Shown here: positions 1 through 6,964 of the stretch, piece by piece
Layout of the letters: each line of letters begins with the position of its first letter
Position numbering within the stretch: the first letter of the stretch is position 1
Assembly: GCA_002431635.1 (NCBI GenBank)
Contig: DJGH01000045.1
Span: forward strand, 1-9,393
DNA from: Petrotoga sp. UBA5851
GTDB lineage: Bacteria; Thermotogota; Thermotogae; Petrotogales; Petrotogaceae
Length of the DNA: 9,393 nt
Reading direction: 5' to 3'
Program-made: the position numbers and the translations under genes
Notes under the pieces: model-generated
Told to the model about the DNA's origin: nothing
The model's database searches: none
The model's input: only the letters and a program-made list of their open reading frames with translations

Positions 1-49
1 TATCAATTTTTCGGGTGTTTGTCGACTCTACTTTTATGATATCTGTCTA
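1..49 (-). mobile_element. End of an IS3-family (IS150-like) insertion sequence, running off the window
   Basis: These 49 bases match 5902-5950 without gaps at 43 of 49 positions, including a shared 16-base core TTTGTCGACTCTACTT. At 5902-5950 the same sequence lies immediately upstream of an IS3-family orfA on the minus strand, so it is best read as that element's terminal region in the same orientation. The outer edge is probably near TAGACAG on the minus strand (base 49), three bases from the rmlC stop codon. The IS body would lie to the left of base 1 and cannot be seen, so it is unknown whether that copy is intact or only a remnant. Confidence 0.7.
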
Positions 50-51
50 AA

Positions 52-603
52 TCAAAATTTCGCCTTACATACTTCAAGTGTTGGATTTTTCTTATCTTTT
101 TCACTGAGTATAATCTCACCCACTTCTGGCCATTCAACAGCTATATCTTTATCATTCCAAGCAATACCCCCTTCGTATTGCGGATAATAGAGTTCATCAC
201 ATTTATAGACAAACTCTGCATAATCAGAAACAACTATAAAGCCATGTGCGAATCCACGAGGAATCATAAACTGTCTATGATTTTCTCCAGAAAGAAGGAC
301 TCCTACCCATTGCCCATAAGTATCGGAATCTCTTCGAAGATCCACAGCAACATCAAAAACCTTACCGGAAAGAACCCGTACAAGCTTTGCCTGTGGATGT
401 TTTTTTTGAAAATGAAGTCCGCGAAGAACTCCTTTTTTGCTACTTGATTGATTATCCTGTACAAATCGATAATTCAAACCAGCGTCCTGAAAATCAGACT
501 CTTTATATGTTTCCATAAAGTATCCACGATTATCACAATAGGTTTTAACATCAATTATGTAGACATCTTTTATTTTCGTTTCATTGAAAACAAAGTTTCT
601 CAT
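52..603 (-). CDS. rmlC: dTDP-4-dehydrorhamnose 3,5-epimerase
   Basis: RmlC epimerises C3 and C5 of dTDP-4-keto-6-deoxy-D-glucose, the third step of dTDP-L-rhamnose synthesis, in the cytosol. The 183-residue product is normal in length for the family and shows the cupin signature: RGLHFQ with the likely catalytic His64, the VFDVAVDLR strand (about 82-90), the stretch IPRGFAHGF (about 114-122), and YYPQYEGGIAWND (about 139-151) with the active-site tyrosine region. The start at 603 is chosen because AAGGAGA lies five bases upstream and overlaps the rmlA stop. An upstream in-frame ATG (642) would add 13 residues inside rmlA, MLQMGNSNIKENI, without a good ribosome site. It is the last gene of a five-gene operon, 10 bases after rmlA. 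An IS end begins three bases past its stop, and the C-terminus looks complete. rmlB and rmlD are absent here. Confidence 0.95.
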   Translation of the reverse strand: MRNFVFNETKIKDVYIIDVKTYCDNRGYFMETYKESDFQDAGLNYRFVQDNQSSSKKGVLRGLHFQKKHPQAKLVRVLSGKVFDVAVDLRRDSDTYGQWVGVLLSGENHRQFMIPRGFAHGFIVVSDYAEFVYKCDELYYPQYEGGIAWNDKDIAVEWPEVGEIILSEKDKKNPTLEVCKAKF

Positions 604-613
604 AATGTTCTCC

Positions 614-1498
614 TTAATATTTGAATTTCCCATCTGCAACATTTTTTAAATGCTGTCCATACGGTGATTTTCCATATCGGTTTGCCGATTCAATCAATAT
701 AGCTTTACTAATCCATCCATTACGGTATGCAATCTCTTCTGGTGCTGAAATTTTAACGCCTTGACGTTTTTCGATCATTTGAACAAATTCGGTCGCCTCA
801 ACAAGGCTATCCATAGTACCAGCGTCTAGCCATGCAAAACCTCTGCCAAGAATCACTCCACTCAGGTTTCCCATACTCAAATACATATTATTCAATGTAG
901 TGATTTCTAATTCTCCACGTGCGGAAGGTTTTACTTCTTTTGCCTTACTCGCAACTCCCTTGGGATAAAAGTATAATCCTGTAATACAGTAATTACTCTT
1001 TGGATTACTAGGTTTTTCTTCAACCGATATAATTTTTCCATCGTCATCAAACTCCATTATCCCAAAACGCTCTGGATCATTTACATAATATCCAAAAATA
1101 GTAGCAAGAGAATTTTCAGCATTAATCACCGCCTGTTCAAGTTTTTCTACTAAACCACCACCATAAAAAATGTTATCTCCTAATATAAGAGCACATGCTT
1201 CGTTTCCAATAAATTCTTCGCCAATAATAAAAGCTTGCGCTAAACCATCAGGAGATGGTTGTATTGAATACGAAAAAGAAACCCCAAATTGGCTCCCATT
1301 TCCCAATAATAGCTTAAAATTAGGAAGATCAGATTGTGTTGAAATAATTAGAATATCCTTAATACCAGCAAGCATAAGGGTCGAAAGAGGATAATAAACC
1401 ATAGGCTTATCATATATTGGTAATAATTGCTTTGATGAAACCATAGTTAAAGGATAAAGCCTTGTTCCAGCTCCGCCTGCCAAAATAATACCTTTCAT
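614..1498 (-). CDS. rmlA: Glucose-1-phosphate thymidylyltransferase
   Basis: RmlA joins dTTP and glucose-1-phosphate to give dTDP-glucose, the first step towards dTDP-L-rhamnose. The 294-residue length is typical of the short RmlA class. Visible landmarks are the nucleotide-binding signature GGAGTRLYPLT (8-18), SSKQLLPIYDKPM (21-33), QPSPDGLAQA (80-89), the metal-binding LGDN (106-109), VEEKP (159-163), GELEIT (195-200) and WLDAGT (223-228). The start is firm: AAAGGAGG lies six bases before the ATG and inside the last codons of the upstream flippase gene, whose stop is one base away. This implies translational coupling. dTDP-L-rhamnose usually inhibits this enzyme allosterically; that is family knowledge, not visible here. 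Gene order rmlA-rmlC is common, but the usual rmlB and rmlD partners are not in the window. Confidence 0.97.
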   Translation of the reverse strand: MKGIILAGGAGTRLYPLTMVSSKQLLPIYDKPMVYYPLSTLMLAGIKDILIISTQSDLPNFKLLLGNGSQFGVSFSYSIQPSPDGLAQAFIIGEEFIGNEACALILGDNIFYGGGLVEKLEQAVINAENSLATIFGYYVNDPERFGIMEFDDDGKIISVEEKPSNPKSNYCITGLYFYPKGVASKAKEVKPSARGELEITTLNNMYLSMGNLSGVILGRGFAWLDAGTMDSLVEATEFVQMIEKRQGVKISAPEEIAYRNGWISKAILIESANRYGKSPYGQHLKNVADGKFKY

Positions 1499-1499
1499 T

Positions 1500-2936
1500 T
1501 TATTCCTCCTTTAAGCTCTTAAGCTTTTTGATAATACTGTCAAAGATTGGGTTTTTACTTGCAATTGATATCGTTATATAGACAATAATACCTGTGAATA
1601 TCTGAATTATCAAAATATATATAGATTGCATTTTTAGAAATGTTACTGAATATACAATTATTCCCGTTATGGCAGATAAGACTAGCCCCGATTTGATATC
1701 TTTTATATGTTCAATTATAGAATATCCTATGACTTTTTTACTAATTACGATCTGAACAAGCAATATACAAAAAGATACAAAGGTTCTAAATGCAACCAAA
1801 AAATAAAGGTTAACTTTTGCTAAAGCAAAAACACCTATTAATGTTATTCCTGACTTAAGCAATTCAAGAAACATACACAAACCGCTCTTTCCAAGTGCTT
1901 TAATCGCTTGACTTTCAACATACACAGTAGGAAGAGTTAAATAAAATAAACATTCTAATCTTAAAAATGGAACACAAGGAAGCCATTTATCGGTTAGTAA
2001 CACTTTAACTAACGGTTCCGCTATAACTAACAATCCTACTAACAATGGATATAATACATAACTACAAGTCATCACCCCCATACGTGTGACTGCCTTTACT
2101 TCTTGAATACTATCCTGTTTTTGTGACAACATTGGGAAAAAAACACCTGAAATGGTAGAATTGGCGCTTGAACAAATAACTGTGGGAAACTGGTGACCAC
2201 GTGTGTAATAACCAGCAATTTCAGTATTGTAAAACTTTCCCATCACAATATTGTAAACATTTTCTGTAATTGTTGCAACAATACTTGAAACAAGAACTTT
2301 CCAACCAAACGAAAAAAGAACTTTAAGCCTTTTAAAAGAAAAATGTAACATAGGAATTCTTCTGATCATCACCGCTAAAATTATTGAAGCCAATGTTTGA
2401 TTTACAAGTTGTTGGGCAATCATTGACCAGATACCAAATCCCATCAATGCCATCGTAATACCTAAAATACCAGACACACCAATAGCAATAGCCGTACTGT
2501 AAAAATTATACTTAAAATTCAGTTCTTTAGATATGTATGCAATTTGAACCGAGTATATAGCACCAGAAAACAAATTAAGCGCCAACACCCTTAACAATAC
2601 TTCAAGCTGTGGTTCACTATACCATTCTGCAATATATGGAGAAGCAAATAATAAAACCATATACATAACTAATGATAACAGAATACTTGAAATAAGTACT
2701 GTAGAATAATCAAGACTATCAACATCTTTTTTTTGTATTAACGCAGTATTAAGACCACTTTGTACAATAACGTCAGCGACAACAATAAAAACGGTTAAAA
2801 TCGCAATCAATCCGTATTCTTCCGGAACAAGAATACGAGCTAAAATCAATTGAATTAGAAAGCGTCCAAACTGCACACTGATCCTTTCAATAAACTTCCA
2901 AGCAAATCCTTGAAATATTCCATTTCTGTTTCTCAT
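1500..2936 (-). CDS. wzx: Wzx-type oligosaccharide flippase (MOP superfamily)
   Basis: This is a very hydrophobic 478-residue membrane protein with a pattern of about 12-14 transmembrane helices, as in Wzx/TuaB/WzxC flippases, which move undecaprenyl-linked repeat units across the cytoplasmic membrane. The N-terminal stretch (FAWKFIERISVQFGRFLIQ, about 11-29, then LARILVPEEYGLIAI) is characteristic of the polysaccharide-export branch of the MOP superfamily. A positively charged tail (KKLKSLKEE) ends the protein. Its ATG overlaps the stop of the upstream glycosyltransferase by four bases (ATGA). A GAGG lies about 13 bases upstream of the ATG, a rather long spacing, so expression may depend on coupling. 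Its position between a transferase and sugar-nucleotide genes, in an operon with a polymerase, supports a Wzx/Wzy-dependent pathway. The substrate cannot be told from sequence. Confidence 0.92.
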   Translation of the reverse strand: MRNRNGIFQGFAWKFIERISVQFGRFLIQLILARILVPEEYGLIAILTVFIVVADVIVQSGLNTALIQKKDVDSLDYSTVLISSILLSLVMYMVLLFASPYIAEWYSEPQLEVLLRVLALNLFSGAIYSVQIAYISKELNFKYNFYSTAIAIGVSGILGITMALMGFGIWSMIAQQLVNQTLASIILAVMIRRIPMLHFSFKRLKVLFSFGWKVLVSSIVATITENVYNIVMGKFYNTEIAGYYTRGHQFPTVICSSANSTISGVFFPMLSQKQDSIQEVKAVTRMGVMTCSYVLYPLLVGLLVIAEPLVKVLLTDKWLPCVPFLRLECLFYLTLPTVYVESQAIKALGKSGLCMFLELLKSGITLIGVFALAKVNLYFLVAFRTFVSFCILLVQIVISKKVIGYSIIEHIKDIKSGLVLSAITGIIVYSVTFLKMQSIYILIIQIFTGIIVYITISIASKNPIFDSIIKKLKSLKEE

Positions 2937-3955
2937 ATTTTTTCTGTTTCCTCAATTACAATTTTAATATTATTAGTTAATGTCATATCTTTGACATGTT
3001 TATATGTAGACAAGGCAAGGCGTTCTCTTTCTCCATTGTTATTTATGTAGAATCTTATTTTTGAAAGTAAATCGTCATAGGAAGAATACATTATTAAATC
3101 ATCGCCAAACTCACGCTCAATTTCAGGATTTTTATCGACAATCTGAAATGCACCTGTACAGGATATTTCTGGTAGGCGCGAAGACCAACCGCTTTGTGAT
3201 TGTAAACAATTAATGTTTAGCACAATTTTCGATCTGTTATATATCAGATTTGTTTCTGTATAATGAATATTTTTGTTAGCAAATGCTTGTTGCATTTTTT
3301 TTGATGTTAACCACTTTATGTATGATAACGGTTTTCTCTTTGGAGCATACTCACCATAAAACTTTAATTTCAAATCTGGTAAATCATTTACAAGTCTTTC
3401 TAAAATTACTTTTCTCTCATTATACATTTTTCCTACCAAAGAAACATCAATATCTCGCTCAATGTTATCAATTTTAAAGTACTGCGCTTCATCATAAGCT
3501 CCCATCTGTGGAAAGGCCTTTATCCCTCTCCTCCTTAATGCTTTAACATCTCTCATCTCATATGAGAAAACAAGATCAAATAAATCCAAATTATTTTCTG
3601 ACTCAGGGTATAGCTCCAGTGAATCAGAAAGAAACAAAACCAATTTAGCATTTTTTTTCAGTTTGCATAATGTTTCTCTTTCTAAATCAAAAGAAAGAAC
3701 TGAATAAATAATATCAGGCTTAAAAAATTCTGCTTTTGATAAAACGAGCTGATTAAATATCTTTTTTTTGTTGTATCTGTCCTTTTTCATAGAAAAGCCT
3801 AGATATGCTTTCAAACGCTTATAATACTCTTTTTCCTGTGGACCCAAATGTGACTGACATATGATTATTTCAGAATTGTTTTTTTCAAAAGATCTTTTAT
3901 AGCTTTCACCATACCATCTAAAATCCGAACATGTTAGTAACACTTTATGCTTCAT
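2933..3955 (-). CDS. CgeB-like GT-B glycosyltransferase
   Basis: This 340-residue soluble protein resembles the CgeB / 'spore maturation protein' group of GT-B glycosyltransferases, with a C-terminal domain like Glyco_trans_1_2 (PF13524). Visible features are an N-terminal Rossmann-like strand (KVLLTCSDFRWYG, 4-16), the interdomain region IDVSLVGKMYNERKVILE (about 169-186), and the donor-site segment SRLPEISCTGAFQIVDK (259-275) followed by an EREFGDDLIMY region. The tail (SYDDLLSKIRFYINNNGERERLA) fits the family's conserved end. It probably adds one sugar to the lipid-linked repeat unit at the inner face of the membrane; donor and acceptor are unknown. It overlaps the upstream polymerase gene by 11 bases and the downstream flippase by four. 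GGAGAT lies about nine bases before its start. Despite the family nickname, nothing here suggests sporulation. Confidence 0.85.
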   Translation of the reverse strand: MKHKVLLTCSDFRWYGESYKRSFEKNNSEIIICQSHLGPQEKEYYKRLKAYLGFSMKKDRYNKKKIFNQLVLSKAEFFKPDIIYSVLSFDLERETLCKLKKNAKLVLFLSDSLELYPESENNLDLFDLVFSYEMRDVKALRRRGIKAFPQMGAYDEAQYFKIDNIERDIDVSLVGKMYNERKVILERLVNDLPDLKLKFYGEYAPKRKPLSYIKWLTSKKMQQAFANKNIHYTETNLIYNRSKIVLNINCLQSQSGWSSRLPEISCTGAFQIVDKNPEIEREFGDDLIMYSSYDDLLSKIRFYINNNGERERLALSTYKHVKDMTLTNNIKIVIEETEKI

Positions 3956-5228
3956 CTATTCTACATCTCCTATCAATAGAAATGCCCACAATAATAACAA
4001 CTACTAGACTAATCCATATTACTGTTTCACAAAGATACCAAGTAAAAAATCCCATCCACAACAATGTCGATACCACAGAATATACTGATACTGTCTTTAT
4101 TGTATAATTATTTCTTGCTTTTGAGTACGTTTTACCACAAATAAAACCCCATATAAATGCTACAAAAACCGCAAAAACATGGAAATCTGCGATAAAATCT
4201 TTCACATATGTTCCCGTATTTGCAGCAATTGGTATATAATAATTCTTTGCAATGCCTTCGAAAGTAATAAGTCCAAGACGTTCTAAAATATTAAACGCGA
4301 AAGCAAATGATGACTGACCTGGAGCAAAATATGGATCCTTTAAGTATGCATTTAGAACACCAATGGGTGATGCAAAATATGAGTATACTTTATAAACTCC
4401 ATTCCCAAAATTATGCATTAGCTTTGCTAAAAGAGGACTAACATTTGAGTCTATTAATATCCACGAACTCCTAACACTGGTAATAGTAACAAAAACACAA
4501 ACTAGAACTCCAATGGCTATTACAACTAATACCTTCCGCCACACTTTTCCGTTTTTTTTATTTTTATCGCGATTGAGAAATAAAGGCGTTAAAATCAGAA
4601 TCAACGAAAAAACGAGATAATACCTTGTTCCTGTCATAATTGTCATTACACAAACTAATAATATAGGAATCACAAGAAACAGTCTAAATCCATATTTTTT
4701 CCAATAAATTCCAGAAAAAATAAGTGCTGCAAACGAAAAACACGATAAATATGGAATATTTATGTATCTTACTCCTTCGTCAATCCTATCGTTATATATT
4801 TTATTTGACAGTTGGATTGCGGTAACAATGCTCCCATAATCTCTTAACAAAGATACTAAACCTGACAAAATTGCAATTGCTGCAATAGACGAAAAAATCC
4901 ATATCCATTTTCTAATGATTACTCTTAACAACTCTTCATCATACTTAGTAGTATTAAATGTTGAGCCATTATTTATCATTCCCGTACGCAAAATAATTTT
5001 TGTATTTGAACCAACTTGACAAGATACAACAAACACTATCTCAAAAAACAAGATTACCAGCCATGTAATTACTGTTATATCATGATAATAAATAAGTTTT
5101 AGTTCATATAAAAGAGCTGAAACACCCCAGGTAAATGAATATATGCAAATAGGGTTATTCCTTGTTGAATATAACCATTTCCCATATACATATACGCAAA
5201 TATTAATCAAAATAAATAGGACAATCAT
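3945..5228 (-). CDS. wzy: Wzy-type oligosaccharide repeat-unit polymerase
   Basis: This is a 427-residue polytopic membrane protein with about ten to twelve hydrophobic segments and a large extracytoplasmic loop in the second half (roughly 255-345). That architecture is typical of Wzy/O-antigen polymerases, which join lipid-linked repeat units at the outer face of the membrane. Suggestive segments are MTGTRYYLVFSLIL (about 198-211) and FGNGVYKVYSYFASPIGVLN, followed by DPYFAPGQSS, resembling the conserved loop of the oligosaccharide repeat unit polymerase group (TIGR04370-like). AGAGGAAT lies just upstream of the ATG. It is the first gene of the five-gene operon. The upstream DNA (5229-5344) is the join to a truncated IS, so the native promoter may have been replaced. 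Wzy proteins are poorly conserved; the call rests on topology and context. Confidence 0.85.
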   Translation of the reverse strand: MIVLFILINICVYVYGKWLYSTRNNPICIYSFTWGVSALLYELKLIYYHDITVITWLVILFFEIVFVVSCQVGSNTKIILRTGMINNGSTFNTTKYDEELLRVIIRKWIWIFSSIAAIAILSGLVSLLRDYGSIVTAIQLSNKIYNDRIDEGVRYINIPYLSCFSFAALIFSGIYWKKYGFRLFLVIPILLVCVMTIMTGTRYYLVFSLILILTPLFLNRDKNKKNGKVWRKVLVVIAIGVLVCVFVTITSVRSSWILIDSNVSPLLAKLMHNFGNGVYKVYSYFASPIGVLNAYLKDPYFAPGQSSFAFAFNILERLGLITFEGIAKNYYIPIAANTGTYVKDFIADFHVFAVFVAFIWGFICGKTYSKARNNYTIKTVSVYSVVSTLLWMGFFTWYLCETVIWISLVVVIIVGISIDRRCRIDEA

Positions 5229-5344
5229 ATATTCCTCTCTTAAAATATATAGAATTTTTTTAATTAAAAGATGATCCTCATTATCTGATCTGACCTTGTT
5301 CCCTTGGATTGAACCAATATCTGAATATTATTCTTTTTACTTGT
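5229..5344. other. Junction between the wzy operon and the IS remnant
   Basis: No gene start is seen here apart from the wzy ribosome site. The interval holds the 17-base repeat at 5301-5317. On the minus strand it is still in frame with the orfB fragment, reading MTSKKNNIQILVQSKG after TYKM and stopping at 5264-5266, but these residues no longer look like transposase. It must contain or transmit whatever promoter drives wzy. An AT-rich minus-strand stretch (TTCTATATATTTT, about 5240-5252) offers -10-like sequence without a clear -35 box. Confidence 0.5.
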
Positions 5345-5605
5345 CATCTTGTAAGTAGGAATACGATATACTTTTTCTTCCTTCAATTTAACAAAGAAGC
5401 TTTCCATTCTTGCATTATCGTAGCATCGTCCGGTACTGCTTAAACTTTGAATTATCCCAAGTTGGTTTAGTTCTTTTCTGAACTCTGTACTTGTATAGTG
5501 ACTTCCACGGTCACTGTGAAGAATGGTGTTTTTAAGTTTACCTAGTTGTTTTATGGTGTCAGTACATAACTCCTTCTCCTTTATTTCTGTGGTAGCTTTT
5601 GTTAC
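5264..5605 (-). pseudogene. C-terminal fragment of IS3-family transposase OrfB
   Basis: The minus-strand frame is open for over 110 codons, but no start codon precedes the conserved region. It reads ILHSDRGSHYTSTEF, with the second aspartate of the DDE site, then GIIQSLSSTGRCYDNARM and ESFFVKLKEEKVYRIPTYKM, where NARMESFF carries the catalytic glutamate. These are hallmark blocks of IS150/IS3-subgroup integrase-type transposases (rve fold). The first aspartate and the N-terminal region are missing, and homology stops at TYKM (about 5345), short of the usual C-terminus. The fragment overlaps the orfA stop by a few bases through the deletion join near 5600-5605. It is non-functional as a transposase. 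Confidence 0.85.
5301..5317 (+). repeat. Left copy of a perfect 17-base inverted repeat (IS-end-like)
   Basis: CCCTTGGATTGAACCAA here is the exact reverse complement of 8132-8148, which lies at the 5' end of the decayed IS51/IS407-like element. Similarity extends outwards: ACCTTGTT precedes it here, and ACCTTCA precedes the other copy when read on the minus strand. The sequence is therefore likely a leftover end of the same IS type in opposite orientation. The body of such an element is not present to its right, where an IS150-like remnant begins instead. Confidence 0.75.
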
Positions 5606-5871
5606 AATACTGCGAAAAAACCAACTGCATCCTTTAAGATATCGTTAGCTTTCTTCAATTCTGTGTTTTCACGTTCAAGTTCAGAGATACGCAACCTTAT
5701 CTCATCATCTGTAAGTTTAGGTTTTAATAATTCCTTTTCAGCTTTACGGTTTCTTCTCTGGCAGGAAATTGTATAATACAAAATACCTTGCTGTTCAGAT
5801 GCTTTTTTCACTCCGATTTCATCAGATAATCTCAATGCTTCTTTTTTGAATTCTTCACTGTGTTTTCTAAT
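5602..5871 (-). pseudogene. IS3-family transposase OrfA (helix-turn-helix), decayed start
   Basis: OrfA of IS3-family elements binds the IS ends through an N-terminal helix-turn-helix and dimerises through a C-terminal coiled coil. The frame reads RKHSEEFKKEALRLSDEI, then GVKKASEQQGILYYTIS, and ends in a leucine-rich coiled coil (LRISELERENTELKKANDILKDAVGFFA). The likely original start is now ATT at 5869-5871, followed by AGAAAACAC, so an ATG-to-ATT change is inferred. The first usable in-frame start would be TTG at 5835, cutting into the HTH. The normally conserved tryptophan after TIS appears lost (SCQRRNRK). The stop falls at the deletion join into orfB. Treat it as a relic, not a small regulator. 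Confidence 0.8.
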
Positions 5872-5901
5872 TTTTAAATACTTTTTCTTCTGATTTTATT
5901 T

Positions 5902-5950
5902 TATCAATTTTTGGGGTATTTGTCGACTCTACTTATTTGGTAACTGTCTA
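5902..5950 (-). repeat. IS150-like terminal region, direct copy of bases 1-49
   Basis: This stretch is 43 of 49 identical, without gaps, to bases 1-49 in the same orientation. Differences cluster in the outer half, which fits two related IS copies that have drifted or belong to close subtypes. The sequence lies directly upstream of orfA, marking it as the transposase-proximal end. It also supplies the last codons and stop of the glycosyltransferase gene at 5929-6870. Confidence 0.8.
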
Positions 5951-6870
5951 CTTGTCCTTCTACCTACTATTCGCTTAAAGAAGTTAAACACTTGTTGGAA
6001 AAAATCTATAGGTGATACAAAGAAAGCTGTCATACCAGCGCCAATAGCTTCTAAGTACCTTTTGTTTCTCAGATAGGCAACAACCATAACTGCATAATGT
6101 CTAAACCTTACAAACATTTTTTCGCGAGTTGTTAACTGTGGGAAAAAATTTTGTTTGAACTTATAAAGAGTATTTTCTCCATTTATCTTATTATTGCCTG
6201 ACGAAATACCTCCATCCGGATGTTTATATATTTTCACATCATAAACCGAAAGATATCTTATCTTCAAGCCTGCTTGAATAGCCTTAAGCATCAAATAGAA
6301 TTCTTGACCCATTTTGGCATCTCTAAATCCCCCAATTTCTCTCAACTTTTCAATTTTAAACATATATGTGGGAGTGCCTGTCATATGCCTCATTAAATGA
6401 TATCTGAGAAGATAATCATTGTCAAATTTTTCAATATCCTTATATTCGCGAACATCGACAACAGTACCCTTATTGTTGTATATAACCATATTTTCAAAAG
6501 ATAGATCACAGTCTGATTCCTCCATAAAGGCAACTTGATGTTCTACCTTCTCTGGAAGGTATTCATCGTCATCATCTAGAAATGTGATATACCTCCCTGT
6601 CGCGGCATCAATTCCTCTATTTCGTGCAAGTGAACCACCCATATTCTTTTCATTAATGAGATATCTAACTCTTGGATCAGAGAAAGAAAGTTCTACCATC
6701 TTTTCCTTGATTTTGTGTCTATTTCCATATGTTTCAGGACTGTCATCAATGATAATTATTTCCAAATTTTGGTAAGTTTGCTCTAACACCGAATTAACTG
6801 AGATATTCAAATATTCCCATCCACGTTTATACGTAGGTATTATTACAGTAACAAGTGGTTTATTCTCCAT
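5929..6870 (-). CDS. Family 2 (GT-A) glycosyltransferase, 3' end formed by an IS end
   Basis: The N-terminal two thirds is a clear GT2 domain: PLVTVIIPTYKR (5-16), the nucleotide-binding IIIIDDS (38-44), NMGGSLARNRGI (76-87) and the DXD-type metal site TFLDDDDEYLPEKVEHQ (96-112). A segment IGGFRDAKMGQEFYLMLKA follows where family members usually have the catalytic acidic motif. It should add a sugar from a nucleotide donor to the lipid-linked glycan; specificity is unknown. The start at 6870 (MENKPLV) is preferred because GAGAGGG lies 11 bases upstream; in-frame ATGs at 6897 and 6930 have no good ribosome site. The last six codons (RQLPNK) and the stop lie inside the IS terminal region at 5902-5950, so the native C-terminus was probably altered. 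It stands alone between two IS remnants. Confidence 0.88.
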   Translation of the reverse strand: MENKPLVTVIIPTYKRGWEYLNISVNSVLEQTYQNLEIIIIDDSPETYGNRHKIKEKMVELSFSDPRVRYLINEKNMGGSLARNRGIDAATGRYITFLDDDDEYLPEKVEHQVAFMEESDCDLSFENMVIYNNKGTVVDVREYKDIEKFDNDYLLRYHLMRHMTGTPTYMFKIEKLREIGGFRDAKMGQEFYLMLKAIQAGLKIRYLSVYDVKIYKHPDGGISSGNNKINGENTLYKFKQNFFPQLTTREKMFVRFRHYAVMVVAYLRNKRYLEAIGAGMTAFFVSPIDFFQQVFNFFKRIVGRRTSRQLPNK

Positions 6871-6933
6871 AGTTCGATTTTCCCTCTCTATTATCATATT
6901 GATTTTTCTTGTTTTCTTAAGTGCTGCCATCTA

Positions 6934-6961
6934 ATATTAAATTATTTTTGCACACAGACAA
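6934..6961 (-). promoter_or_regulatory. Possible hybrid promoter at the IS edge driving the glycosyltransferase
   Basis: On the minus strand TTGTCT (6961-6956) and TAATAT (6939-6934) are separated by 16 bases and match the sigma-70/SigA consensus at four of six positions each. The -35 box sits at the right edge of the decayed IS51/IS407-like element, and transcription would begin near 6927, about 57 bases before the chosen start at 6870. IS3-family ends are known to supply outward -35 boxes. This is a weak prediction from a short AT-rich stretch. Confidence 0.3.
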
Positions 6962-6964
6962 CCT

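Larger units (their letters stand above)
5345..5950 (-). mobile_element. IS150-like IS3-family element, truncated and internally deleted
   Basis: The remnant runs from the terminal region at 5950-5902 through orfA (about 5871-5602) to a C-terminal orfB fragment (5605 to about 5345). The orfB part resumes just before the second catalytic aspartate (HSDRG), so roughly the first half or more of orfB, including the first DDE aspartate, has been deleted. The right end, with the final orfB residues and inverted repeat, is also gone and is replaced by unrelated DNA carrying the 17-base repeat at 5301. The element cannot transpose on its own. Its outer 49 bases recur at 1-49 in the same orientation. 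Confidence 0.85.

Noticed and set aside
604..642. Upstream start for rmlC adding 13 residues
   Set aside because: The extension lies inside rmlA and lacks family similarity, whereas AAGGAGA is correctly placed for the ATG at 603.
2933..3955. A role in spore maturation for the CgeB-like protein
   Set aside because: The name reflects the first studied relative; the operon context is capsule/exopolysaccharide assembly.
5602..5835. A standalone 77-residue DNA-binding protein
   Set aside because: It is the decayed orfA of an IS3-family element whose frame extends further upstream; it starts only at an internal TTG.
6871..6930. Upstream starts (6930, 6897) for the GT2 gene
   Set aside because: No ribosome site precedes them, and the GT2 domain begins right after the ATG at 6870, which has GAGAGGG upstream.
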